Positions 23,020 to 31,127 of a stretch of 34,011 bases of DNA are shown here, piece by piece. Within the stretch, counting starts at the first letter, position 1, and every line of letters begins with the position of its first letter. The position numbers were made by a program, and so were the translations under genes. The DNA comes from an uncultured Bacilli bacterium (lineage in GTDB: Bacteria; Bacillota_I; Bacilli_A; RF39; UBA660). Under the pieces are notes generated by a model. That model was not told the DNA's origin. It saw only the letters and a program-made list of their open reading frames with translations, and made no database searches. The stretch covers positions 1 through 34,011 of the forward strand of contig CALVJQ010000018.1 of the NCBI GenBank assembly GCA_944332265.1, read 5' to 3'.

Positions 23020-23958
23020 TTAAATCCTCTTTTCAATTATTTTTTTAATTATTAAATTTTGAATTACAGCAAAACCATTAGTTACAATCCAATATAAAGC
23101 AATTGCTGTTGGTAAACTCAATGATGCAAATGATACCATAATTATCATGAAAATAAACATAAATTTCATTTGTTGTGCCATTTCATTATTTTGATCTTGA
23201 CCTGCCATTGAATTTTTAAATGATAAGAAGGTTGATAAAATAATTAGTATTATAAGAATAATATAAATATAATTATGTTGAGCTATACCAGTTGCAGGAG
23301 TCATTCCTAAATTCATTGTTAAGAATGTTCCTTCAAATATCGCTGGTACACGATTAATTGCTTCTAAGAAAGCAAAGAATAATGGTAATTGAATAAATGC
23401 TAATAAACAACCACTTACAGGATTTATTTTATATTTTTTATATAGCAACATTGTTTCTTGGCTTTTAGCCATTAATGATTCATTGTCTGTTTTATCTTTA
23501 TATTTTCGTTCTATCTTAGCCATTTCTGGTTGAATTTTTTTCATATTTTCAGATTGCTTAACAGTTTTAATCTGGATTGGCATCAATATAAGCCTAATTA
23601 ATAAACCTATAATCATTACTGATAAACCCATATTTTTTACTAGATATCCCAATTTTAAGATTATAAATGCTAAAGGTTTTATAAATATAGATTCCCATAA
23701 ATTGCGATATTCTAATTTATTAGGAGTAAAGTTTGAACAGGTAGGTAAATCTTCTAATTTAACTTGTAACTTATCGTTATATTTGGTATATGTTTCAAGT
23801 AAATTTTCGTCAGTTGGCTTACAAATAATATTGGAAGTTAATGTTTGACCTGTTTCTTTATTGGTAACTACTTCTTTACCATCTTTTATAGTAGAACTAC
23901 ATCCTGTACATAATATAAAAATTAGGACAACAAATAAAATTTTTAATTTTTTTCTCAC
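23020..23958 (-). CDS. yidC: Membrane protein insertase YidC (SpoIIIJ/Oxa1 family)
   Basis: YidC inserts and folds membrane proteins, alone or with SecYEG. The 312-residue product begins with a lipoprotein-type signal (MRKKLKILFVVLIFILCTGC, lipid Cys about 20). Five membrane helices follow, with the conserved groove Arg in GLLIRLILMPIQIK, a cytoplasmic coiled hairpin (MKKIQPEMAKIERKYKD), and LPLFFAFLEAINRVP. In spore formers one paralogue (SpoIIIJ) is needed for SpoIIIA complex function; the rnpA-jag context is the spoIIIJ locus in Bacillus. Whether a second paralogue exists is unknown. Confidence 0.97.
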   Translation of the reverse strand: MRKKLKILFVVLIFILCTGCSSTIKDGKEVVTNKETGQTLTSNIICKPTDENLLETYTKYNDKLQVKLEDLPTCSNFTPNKLEYRNLWESIFIKPLAFIILKLGYLVKNMGLSVMIIGLLIRLILMPIQIKTVKQSENMKKIQPEMAKIERKYKDKTDNESLMAKSQETMLLYKKYKINPVSGCLLAFIQLPLFFAFLEAINRVPAIFEGTFLTMNLGMTPATGIAQHNYIYIILIILIILSTFLSFKNSMAGQDQNNEMAQQMKFMFIFMIIMVSFASLSLPTAIALYWIVTNGFAVIQNLIIKKIIEKRI

Positions 23959-23968
23959 ATTATCACCT

Positions 23969-24289
23969 TTATTTTTCTAATAAATTTGTAAGAGCTTGTT
24001 CTAATATATTATATTTTACGTCTTTGCAGCTCTTTCTAATCATTATAATATAATTGTAGTTATTTTTAAATAATTTTTGGTTTTTATCTATTATATTACG
24101 TACTTGTCTTTTTAATTTATTTCGTTCATTAGCTTTCCCTACTTGGCGACTAATGGCTATTCCGTACATGGTTTTGTTTTCATTATTTATATTATAATAG
24201 ATTACAAAATAATTATTTTTTTTAAATTTAGCATTTTTTATAAGATAATTAAATTCTTTTTGGGATTTTATTGTTTGACTTCTTTTCAT
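23969..24289 (-). CDS. rnpA: Ribonuclease P protein component
   Basis: RnpA is the protein cofactor of the RNase P ribozyme that trims tRNA 5' ends. The 106-residue product has FKKNNYFVIYY, the signature RNKLKRQVRNIIDKN (RNR-like RNA-binding helix) and YIIMIRKSCKD. GGGGAG precedes the ATG. It lies 45 bases after rpmH, beyond a small terminator hairpin. Confidence 0.97.
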   Translation of the reverse strand: MKRSQTIKSQKEFNYLIKNAKFKKNNYFVIYYNINNENKTMYGIAISRQVGKANERNKLKRQVRNIIDKNQKLFKNNYNYIIMIRKSCKDVKYNILEQALTNLLEK

Positions 24290-24313
24290 AGTAATCTCCC
24301 CTTTTTAATACAT

Positions 24314-24333
24314 AAAAAACCACTTTTTAGTGG
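24314..24333 (-). terminator. Attenuating hairpin between rpmH and rnpA
   Basis: On the minus strand CCACT-AAAA-AGTGG is followed by TTTTTT, one base after the rpmH stop codon. The stem is only 5 bp, so partial termination that favours L34 over RnpA is likely. Confidence 0.65.
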
Positions 24334-24334
24334 C

Positions 24335-24460
24335 TTATTTAACTACGATCTTTTTACGACCCTTTTTTCTTCTTGAATTTAGAATATTACTTTCTTTTCT
24401 AGCAAAAAAACCATGTTTCTTTGCTCTTTTTCTATTATTTGGTTGATAAGTTCTTTTCAT
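24335..24460 (-). CDS. rpmH: Ribosomal protein L34
   Basis: L34 is a tiny basic large-subunit protein. The 41-residue product starts [22 protein letters not shown] and ends [14 protein letters not shown], slightly shorter than the common 44 residues. GGAGG is 8 bases before the ATG. As in most bacteria it borders the dnaA origin region, and it has a good promoter. Confidence 0.97.
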   Translation of the reverse strand: MKRTYQPNNRKRAKKHGFFARKESNILNSRRKKGRKKIVVK

Positions 24461-24493
24461 ATAATACACCTCCACATCTAAATAAGCTCTCTT

Positions 24494-24523
24494 ATTATAA
24501 TATTATGTTAGAAAAAAAGTCAA
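24494..24523 (-). promoter_or_regulatory. Sigma-A promoter of rpmH
   Basis: The minus strand has TTGACT (24518-24523), an 18-base spacer and TATAAT (24494-24499). Confidence 0.7.
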
Positions 24524-24578
24524 GAATTATTGAATATATCCTTATTATTGACTATTTTTTAAATTATTAACAATTAAC

Positions 24579-24741
24579 TGTGGATATGTTGATAACTTTT
24601 TAAACATGTTTATTTAAAATTTGTTGATAATGTGGATAAATTTAGGAAAGACAGATAATATAAGACTTTATTTGTTATTAATAAAGTGGATATACTGTGG
24701 ATTATAAAAAAAATGATAAATATTTCTTTTATTTTTCCACA
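24579..24741 (+). other. oriC: oriC left half: DnaA-box cluster upstream of dnaA
   Basis: The gap of about 330 bases between rpmH and dnaA holds DnaA-box-like 9-mers. A perfect TGTGGATAA lies at 24631-24639. TGTTGATAA occurs at 24587-24595 and 24622-24630, the second abutting the perfect box. Weaker matches are TGTGGATAT (24579-24587), AGTGGATAT (24685-24693), TGTGGATTA (24696-24704) and, on the other strand, TTTTCCACA (24733-24741). Most share one orientation. The intervening sequence is A+T-rich and no gene fits in it. Confidence 0.88.
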
Positions 24742-24789
24742 GCTTGAGTTAAAATATTTGTACATATGGTGCGAAGTGGGGTGATGGTT

Positions 24790-26157
24790 TTGAAATCTGA
24801 TGATATATGGATTAAAGTTCTTGAAATTATAAAGAAAGAACTAAATCCAGTATCTTTTAGTACATGGTTTGGTGAAACAAAATTATATAATATAGATGAT
24901 AATAAAATTACTCTACAAGTACCTATGCCTTTACACAAAAGAATGCTCTTAAGTAATTATTATGATTTAATTAGTGAATCATTTTTTAAAGTAACAGGAA
25001 GAGAAAGAGAATTAGAGTGTTTATTAAAAGATGAATTAGAAACTAATTTTAATAAGGAAATTGATGATATTGTTGATAAATCAAACGTTATTAACAAAGA
25101 AAGTGATAATTTTGAAAGTAATTTAAATAAAAATTTAAATTTTGAAAACTTTGTAGTAGGGGATACAAATAAATTTGCTAGAACGGCTGCTTTTGCAGTA
25201 GCACAAAATCCTGGAATTCAATATAATCCTTTATTTATATATGGGAAAAGTGGTTTAGGAAAAACGCATTTAATGCATGCTATTGGAAATTATATTACGG
25301 AAAATAATCCAAAGCTTAAAGTATTGTATGCAACTAGTGATGATTTTAGAAAAGATTATACAGGTATAGCTAATTCAAATGATAATTCCTTTGATTATGC
25401 TAAGGATTTTAAAAATAAATACCGAAATATTGACGTTTTAATTATTGATGATATTCAATATTTAGTAGGTGCGGAAAAGACACAAGAAGAATTTTTCCAT
25501 ACTTTTAATGATTTACATGGAAGAAACAAACAAATTATTATTAGTTCTGATAGATCACCAGAGGATTTAAAATTACTAGAAGAAAGACTTCGTAGTAGAT
25601 TTGCATGGGGATTACCTGTAGATATTTATCCTCCTGATTTTGATTTAAGATGTCGTATTATAAAAGATAAAATAAAAAGATATAGTACACTATCTGAAAA
25701 AATGACTGAAGAAGCTGTTGAATTTATTGCAAATAATTGTGATACTGATGTAAGGAGTTTAGAGGGAGCTATTAATAGATTAGTAGCTTATACTGCGATG
25801 TGTGTACCTGATAAAATTGATTTAGAGTTTGCTAATGAAGCATTAAAAGATTATATAGCTAAAAATCCTTATATTACTAATGATATTGCTAGTATTCAAA
25901 AAGCTGTAGCTGATTATTATAAGATAACTGTAGAAGTTTTAAAAGGTAAGAAGAGAAGCGCTAATATAGCTTATCCTAGAATGGTAGCAATGTACTTATG
26001 TCGTATGTTAACTGATCAGTCTTTTCCGCGTATAGGATTAGAATTTGGAGGAAGAGATCATTCAACTGTTATACATGCTGTTGATAAAATAGAAAAAGAC
26101 ATTTTAGAGAATAACCAATTAAAGGAAATTATTAATGAAATAAAAGCAAAACTCTAA
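24790..26157 (+). CDS. dnaA: Chromosomal replication initiator DnaA
   Basis: DnaA is the AAA+ protein that binds DnaA boxes and melts oriC. Counting from the TTG at 24790 there are 455 residues: N-terminal interaction domain (1-75, IWIKVLEIIKKELNPVSFSTWF), variable linker (80-118), AAA+ core with Walker A GKSGLGKT (152-159) and Walker B VLIIDD (216-221), sensor motifs, and a C-terminal DNA-binding domain with GGRDHSTVIHA. The start is ambiguous. GGGGTGAT (24778-24785), complementary to the 16S tail, best serves the TTG at 24790, and the resulting MKSDDIW matches the spacing of other DnaA N-termini. In-frame ATGs at 24784 and 24766 are badly spaced or lack a site. The gene ends in tandem stops. 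Confidence 0.97.
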   Translation: MKSDDIWIKVLEIIKKELNPVSFSTWFGETKLYNIDDNKITLQVPMPLHKRMLLSNYYDLISESFFKVTGRERELECLLKDELETNFNKEIDDIVDKSNVINKESDNFESNLNKNLNFENFVVGDTNKFARTAAFAVAQNPGIQYNPLFIYGKSGLGKTHLMHAIGNYITENNPKLKVLYATSDDFRKDYTGIANSNDNSFDYAKDFKNKYRNIDVLIIDDIQYLVGAEKTQEEFFHTFNDLHGRNKQIIISSDRSPEDLKLLEERLRSRFAWGLPVDIYPPDFDLRCRIIKDKIKRYSTLSEKMTEEAVEFIANNCDTDVRSLEGAINRLVAYTAMCVPDKIDLEFANEALKDYIAKNPYITNDIASIQKAVADYYKITVEVLKGKKRSANIAYPRMVAMYLCRMLTDQSFPRIGLEFGGRDHSTVIHAVDKIEKDILENNQLKEIINEIKAKL

Positions 26158-26189
26158 TAATTGTTAATTATATGTTAATAAATTCTAAC

Positions 26190-26300
26190 TTATCAACATA
26201 AAAAAATAGTCATTTCTATAAGAAAATAGTGGATAAAATAATATTTATCAACAATATCAACTCTATAATAATAATAAAATAATTAAATATAATAGAAAGA
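26190..26300 (+). other. oriC: oriC right half: DnaA boxes and candidate unwinding region between dnaA and dnaN
   Basis: TTATCAACA lies at 26190-26198 and 26245-26253, and AGTGGATAA at 26228-26236 on the opposite strand. They are followed by an almost pure A/T stretch rich in ATA/AAT triplets (about 26263-26296), a candidate unwinding element. Two TATAAT hexamers in it (26264-26269 and 26288-26293) may be dnaN -10 elements. Confidence 0.75.
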
Positions 26301-26310
26301 AGGAAAAAAA

Positions 26311-27429
26311 ATGAAATTTACAATTGATAAAAATATTTTATTAGAAAATTTATCTAATGTTGTTAAAGCTATTTCAACTAAGAATATTATTCCAATATTA
26401 AATGGTGTAAAATTTGAATTAAATAATGAAGGTTTATTTTTAACTGCTAGTGATAGTGAATTAACAATTAGAGCATTTATAGATAGAAATTCTATTATTA
26501 ATATAGAAAATGAAGGATCAATTATAATTCAAAGTAAATATATATTGGATATTATTAGAAAGATGCCTTCAGATGTAATCAATTTTGAATTAATGGATGG
26601 ATTAAAGATTAAAATATCATCAGATAATTCACAATATGATTTAAATTGCTTAGATCCTAAAGAATATCCAAGTTTAAAACTAGAAGAAGTAGAGAGACCA
26701 ATCATTATTAAAGGTAATGTTTTTAAATCAATTATAAGTCAAACTGCATTTGCTATTTCTACTCAAGAATTAAGACCTTTATTAACTGGTTTAAACTTTA
26801 AAATAGTAGGAGATTTATTAGAATGTATAGCTACAGATTCATATCGTTTAGCTAAAAAGAATATAAAATTAGATATTCCTGTAGAAGATGAAATAAATAT
26901 TGTCATACCAGGAAAAAATATTATGGAATTAGACAAAATTATTACTGAAGATGAAAATGTTGAGATGCATGTATTTAGTAATAAAGTTTTATTTAAGTAT
27001 AAGAACATAATTTTCCAAAATAATTTATTATCTGGAACTTATCCAAATACTAGTAATTTAATACCAAATGATTTTGCTATAATAGTTAATACTAATTTAA
27101 ATAATTTCTTTAGTGCTATTGATAGAGCAGCTTTATTAACCCAAAGTAAAGATAAAAATATTGTGAAGATGAAAATTAAAAATAGTCAAATGATTATTAA
27201 TTCATATGCATCAGAAATAGGTAAAGTAGAAGAAAAATTAGATGTAGAAACAAACGAAGATGCTAATATAGATATTTCTTTTAGTGCTAAATATATGTTA
27301 GAAGCTTTAAGAACAATGAAAGATGAAGAAATATTGATATTATTAAATGGAGAAGTAAAACCAATAGTTATTAAGTCAATGACAGATGAATCTTTAATTC
27401 AGTTAATATTACCAATAAAAACTTACTAA
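26311..27429 (+). CDS. dnaN: DNA polymerase III beta sliding clamp
   Basis: The clamp encircles DNA as a dimer and tethers the replicative polymerase. The 372-residue product has three repeats of the clamp fold, starting MKFTIDKNILLENLSNVVKAIS. It includes RPLLTGLNF and ATDSYRLA in domain II, and ends DESLIQLILPIKTY, a clear variant of the usual C-terminal MPIR/LPVRTY segment. GAAGGA precedes the ATG. It has at least one promoter in the oriC right half and a strong terminator, so it is separated from comK. Confidence 0.98.
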   Translation: MKFTIDKNILLENLSNVVKAISTKNIIPILNGVKFELNNEGLFLTASDSELTIRAFIDRNSIINIENEGSIIIQSKYILDIIRKMPSDVINFELMDGLKIKISSDNSQYDLNCLDPKEYPSLKLEEVERPIIIKGNVFKSIISQTAFAISTQELRPLLTGLNFKIVGDLLECIATDSYRLAKKNIKLDIPVEDEINIVIPGKNIMELDKIITEDENVEMHVFSNKVLFKYKNIIFQNNLLSGTYPNTSNLIPNDFAIIVNTNLNNFFSAIDRAALLTQSKDKNIVKMKIKNSQMIINSYASEIGKVEEKLDVETNEDANIDISFSAKYMLEALRTMKDEEILILLNGEVKPIVIKSMTDESLIQLILPIKTY

Positions 27430-27437
27430 TTATAAAG

Positions 27438-27464
27438 CCATTTTCAATAAAATGGTTTTTTTTT
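27438..27464 (+). terminator. Intrinsic terminator of dnaN
   Basis: CCATTTT-CAAT-AAAATGG (27438-27455) is followed by nine T residues. Confidence 0.9.
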
Positions 27465-27480
27465 GTAATTTTTTTTATTA

Positions 27481-27510
27481 TTCGACAAATTTCGAATTTT
27501 TTCGACAAAA
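27481..27510 (+). promoter_or_regulatory. Three TTCGA motifs in 10-bp phase upstream of comK
   Basis: TTCGA begins at 27481, 27491 and 27501; the first and third extend to TTCGACAAA. The 10-base period places the motifs on one face of the helix. Positions 27487-27499 (AAAT-N5-ATTT) approximate the ComK AT-box AAAA-N5-TTTT with two mismatches. The region is 49-78 bases upstream of the comK start, in the only gap before it. Confidence 0.65.
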
Positions 27511-27558
27511 TTATGGTGTATAAGGGGGATAAATTTTGGAAAGAGGAGGTTTTTGTTG

Positions 27559-28011
27559 ATGGAATCATATGAAATAAATAAAGATACGGTTGCATTAATT
27601 CCAAAAGATGATAATCATACTATTGTATACGAGGTTGACAAATCATTTGTTGTTAATAAAAATCCTTTAAAGATAGTAGAAGAAAGTTGTGAATACTTTG
27701 GTAGTTCACTAGAAGGGAGACAAATTGGTACATCTAAATTAGTTGGTTTTACACATAAAGTACCTGTTATAATTGAAGAAAGTTTTGATATAATATTTTT
27801 TCCGACATTATCACCACGAAATGATGATTGTGCTTGGTTATCTTATTCACACATATTTAAACCAGATAAATTTAAAGATAAAACAATAGTAGAGTTAAAA
27901 AATGGTAAAAAAATATTAGTAGATGTTTCTACAGCTATTATAGATAATCAATTATATAGATGTTCTAGATTAAAAGAAATCTTAAATTTGCGAAAAATAG
28001 ATAAAAAATAG
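27559..28011 (+). CDS. comK: Competence transcription factor ComK (short form)
   Basis: ComK activates DNA-uptake genes in Bacilli by binding AT-rich minor-groove boxes. The 150-residue product follows the family from end to end: MESYEINKDTVALIP, VVNKNPLKIVEESCEYFGSSLEGRQIGT, THKVPV, FFPTLSPRNDDCAWLSYSHI, VELKNGKKI and NQLYRCSRLKEIL. It stops at residue 150, whereas B. subtilis ComK has about 192 residues, ending in a tail with the FMLYP motif that targets it to MecA/ClpCP. GAGGAGG lies 9 bases before the ATG at 27559; two in-frame TTGs just upstream are not needed. It sits between dnaN and recF, where yaaA (S4 domain) is usual, with its own flanking terminators. Confidence 0.92.
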   Translation: MESYEINKDTVALIPKDDNHTIVYEVDKSFVVNKNPLKIVEESCEYFGSSLEGRQIGTSKLVGFTHKVPVIIEESFDIIFFPTLSPRNDDCAWLSYSHIFKPDKFKDKTIVELKNGKKILVDVSTAIIDNQLYRCSRLKEILNLRKIDKK

Positions 28012-28039
28012 AAAAAAGCTGCTCTAAGGTGGCTTTTTT
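28012..28039 (+). terminator. Intrinsic terminator of comK
   Basis: AAAAAAGC (28012-28019) pairs with GCTTTTTT (28032-28039), with partly wobble-paired bases inside and TAAG near the tip. It starts directly after the comK stop codon. Confidence 0.75.
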
Positions 28040-28040
28040 A

Positions 28041-28049
28041 TGTTATAAT
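28041..28049 (+). promoter_or_regulatory. Extended -10 promoter of recF-gyrB-gyrA
   Basis: TGTTATAAT is a perfect TGnTATAAT immediately after the comK terminator. The leader would be about 60 bases, with GAGG before the recF ATG. No structured RNA is recognised in it. Confidence 0.65.
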
Positions 28050-28116
28050 ATATTTGAGGTATGGGAGTACTTTAAAAACACTTTTTTTTATCTATGGTCG
28101 TAAAAGAGGCTAAAAA

Positions 28117-29223
28117 ATGAAAATACAACATTTGAAATTATTAAATTTTAGAAATTATGAAAAGATACAATTAAATTTTTCTGAAAATTATAATATCATT
28201 TATGGTAATAATGGTAGTGGAAAGACTAATTTAGTTGAAAGTATTTATGTACTTGCTCTTACTAAGTCATTTAGAGGATCTGTTGATAAAGTATTAATTA
28301 TGAACAATAAAGATGCTTTGAGAATAGAAGGACATGTAGGTACTAAGTTTTTTGATGATTATAGATTAACTATAAAAGAAAATGGTAAAAGAGTAAAAAT
28401 TAATAATACTAATGTTGATAAATTAAGTGATTATATTTCTAAAATAAGTGTTGTACTCTTTAATCCTGATGATCTTAGATTTATTAAAGATTCACCTAGT
28501 ATTAGAAGAAAAGCCATTAATTTAGAGATTTCGCAAATAAATAATTCTTATTTAAAAAATTTAAACTCTTATAATAAAATTTTAAAACAAAGAAATGTTT
28601 ATTTAAAAACGATGAATATAAATGGTAATTCTTCTTCAGAATATTTAGAAATTTTAACAAATAAATTGATTGATATAGGTGAAAAAATTTATTTATCGCG
28701 CAAAAAATACATTGATTTATTAAATGATAGAATAGGGGATTTATACGATAAAATTTGTGGTATTTCTGATTTAAAACTTGAGTATGTGTCTGATTATAAG
28801 AATTTTATAAAAGATAAAATTTTATCTAAGTATCAAGATAATATTCAAAGAGATATTATTTTAGGGAAAACATCGATTGGAATTCATCATGATGATATAA
28901 GATTTAAATTTAATGGTATTAATTTAAAAGATTATGGGTCAGAAGGGCAACAAAAGAATGCTATTATTGCCTATAAATTAGCTGAATTAGAAATATTTTA
29001 TAATATTAGAAAAGATTATCCTATTTTAATTTTAGATGATTTATTTAGTGAATTAGATAAATATAAGATTAATAATATTCTAGGATTAATTAATAATGAT
29101 ATTCAAACATTTATAACAACTACTGATATAGATAAAATAGATAAGAAAATTGTTAGTAAAAGTAAGATGTTTGAAGTTAATGATGGAATTGTAAGGGAGG
29201 ATTTGTATGAAAGAAGAATATAA
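28117..29223 (+). CDS. recF: DNA replication and repair protein RecF
   Basis: RecF is an SMC-like ATPase that helps load RecA at gaps and stalled forks. The 368-residue product has [17 protein letters not shown], Walker [16 protein letters not shown] (near 30), the signature region [19 protein letters not shown] and Walker [17 protein letters not shown] lies 7 bases before the ATG. Its last 17 bases overlap gyrB. Confidence 0.97.
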   Translation: MKIQHLKLLNFRNYEKIQLNFSENYNIIYGNNGSGKTNLVESIYVLALTKSFRGSVDKVLIMNNKDALRIEGHVGTKFFDDYRLTIKENGKRVKINNTNVDKLSDYISKISVVLFNPDDLRFIKDSPSIRRKAINLEISQINNSYLKNLNSYNKILKQRNVYLKTMNINGNSSSEYLEILTNKLIDIGEKIYLSRKKYIDLLNDRIGDLYDKICGISDLKLEYVSDYKNFIKDKILSKYQDNIQRDIILGKTSIGIHHDDIRFKFNGINLKDYGSEGQQKNAIIAYKLAELEIFYNIRKDYPILILDDLFSELDKYKINNILGLINNDIQTFITTTDIDKIDKKIVSKSKMFEVNDGIVREDLYERRI

Positions 29224-31120
29224 TGACAGTGATATTCAAGTCCTTGAGGGTTTGGAAGCTGTAAGAAAAAGACCTGGTATGTATATAGGAACGACTAGTG
29301 AAAGAGGTTTGCATCATTTAGTCTGGGAAATTGTAGATAATTCTGTAGATGAAGCATTAGCAGGTTATTGTGATGATATAGAAGTTATTATTGAAAAAAA
29401 TAATGTTATTACGGTAAGAGACGATGGAAGAGGAATGCCAACAGGAATTAATACTAAAACAGGTTTATCAACAATTGAAACTATATTTACTGTATTACAT
29501 GCAGGTGGTAAATTTGGTGGTGGCGGATATAAAGTATCCGGTGGATTACATGGAGTTGGAGCATCCGTAGTTAATGCCTTATCTAGTTGGTTAGAAGTTA
29601 GAGTATATAGAGATGGTCATGTATATTTTCAGAGATTTGAAAATGGTGGACATCCTGTTGATGAATTAAAAATTATAGATGAATGTGATCCTGATAGAAC
29701 TGGAACTACAGTTACTTTTAAAGCAGATCCTACTATTTTTAAAGAGACAACAGTTTATGATTATGAAACTTTAGCTACTAGATTAGAAGAATTAGCTTTT
29801 TTAAATAAAGGATTAAGAATTATTTTACAAGATTTAAGAGAAGATGAAAAAAGAGATGAATTTCTTTATAATGGAGGAATAATTGAATTTGTAAATAAAT
29901 TAAATAAAAATAAAAAAGTTATTCATGATGAGGTAGTTTATGTTGAAGGTAAAGAAGATAATATTTCTTTAGAAGTTGCGTTTCAATATAATGAAGATTA
30001 TAGTTCTAGTATATATTCTTTTACCAATAATATTAGTACTTATGAAGGTGGAACACATGAAGATGGTGTTAAAAGAGCTTTAACACGTATTATTAACAAT
30101 TATGCTAAAAATAATAAAATATTAAAAGATAATGATGACCCTTTAACGGGAGATGATGTTCGTGAAGGATTGACTATGATTATTTCTTGTAAACATCCTG
30201 ATCCACAGTTTGAAGGACAAACTAAGACAAAGCTAGGAAATGCAGAAGTAAGAAAAATTGCGGATGATGTTTTTAGTTCTGGATTAGAGAGATTTTTATT
30301 AGAAAATCCAGATGAAGCTAAGAAAATTATAGAAAAATCAATGACTGCTTCCCGTGCTAGATTAGCAGCTAAGAAAGCTAGAGAATTAACTCGTCGCAAA
30401 GGGGATTTGGATATTACTAACTTTTATGGAAAACTTTCTGATTGTAAAAGTAAAGATCCTTCTGAATGTGAAATTTTTATAGTAGAGGGAGATTCTGCAG
30501 GTGGTTCAGCTATAAAGGGTAGAAATAGTATGACTCAAGCAATTCTTCCACTTAGAGGTAAAATATTAAATGTTGAAAAAGCTAGATTAGATAGAGCTCT
30601 TGGTAATGAGGAAATTAGAACGATAATTACTGCTTTTGGAACTGGTATTGGTGATGAATTTGATTTATCAAAATTAAGATATGATAAAATTATTATAATG
30701 ACTGATGCAGATGTTGATGGGGCCCATATTAGAGTATTATTATTAACTTTATTTTATCGTTTCTTTAGACCTATTGTTGAAGCTGGTCATGTTTATGCTG
30801 CTCAACCACCATTGTTTTGTGTTAAACATGGACAAACTATTAAATATGTTCTAGATCAAAGAGAATTAGATGAATATTTAGCAACTTTAAAACCTGAAAC
30901 AAAACGTGATATATTACGTATGAAAGGTTTAGGAGAAATGGATGCTGAAGAATTGAATGAAACAACAATGGATATTGAAAAAAGAGTTTTAAGAAGAATT
31001 ACAGTTGAAGATGCAAGAGCAGCAGATGAAGTTTTCTCTAAGTTAATGGGTGATGATGTAGAACCTAGAAAGAAATTTATAGAAGAAAATGCTACATTTG
31101 TTCAAAATTTGGATGCTTAG
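29207..31120 (+). CDS. gyrB: DNA gyrase subunit B
   Basis: GyrB supplies the ATPase of gyrase, which adds negative supercoils. The 637-residue product has the GHKL ATPase ([47 protein letters not shown]), the transducer, the Toprim domain ([21 protein letters not shown]), and the C-terminal GyrA-binding part. GGAGG lies 6 bases before the ATG, inside the 3' end of recF. The overlap and the 7-base gap to gyrA indicate one transcript. remB (yaaB), present between recF and gyrB in Bacillus, is missing. Confidence 0.98.
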   Translation: MKEEYNDSDIQVLEGLEAVRKRPGMYIGTTSERGLHHLVWEIVDNSVDEALAGYCDDIEVIIEKNNVITVRDDGRGMPTGINTKTGLSTIETIFTVLHAGGKFGGGGYKVSGGLHGVGASVVNALSSWLEVRVYRDGHVYFQRFENGGHPVDELKIIDECDPDRTGTTVTFKADPTIFKETTVYDYETLATRLEELAFLNKGLRIILQDLREDEKRDEFLYNGGIIEFVNKLNKNKKVIHDEVVYVEGKEDNISLEVAFQYNEDYSSSIYSFTNNISTYEGGTHEDGVKRALTRIINNYAKNNKILKDNDDPLTGDDVREGLTMIISCKHPDPQFEGQTKTKLGNAEVRKIADDVFSSGLERFLLENPDEAKKIIEKSMTASRARLAAKKARELTRRKGDLDITNFYGKLSDCKSKDPSECEIFIVEGDSAGGSAIKGRNSMTQAILPLRGKILNVEKARLDRALGNEEIRTIITAFGTGIGDEFDLSKLRYDKIIIMTDADVDGAHIRVLLLTLFYRFFRPIVEAGHVYAAQPPLFCVKHGQTIKYVLDQRELDEYLATLKPETKRDILRMKGLGEMDAEELNETTMDIEKRVLRRITVEDARAADEVFSKLMGDDVEPRKKFIEENATFVQNLDA

Positions 31121-31127
31121 GAGGTGA

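Noticed and set aside
25119..25140. An inverted repeat of AATTTAAAT inside dnaA.
   Set aside because: It consists only of A and T in the variable linker region, where such repeats are expected by chance in this composition.
30100..30399. A 99-codon minus-strand open frame inside gyrB.
   Set aside because: It is an antisense shadow of a highly conserved gyrB region with no start signals.
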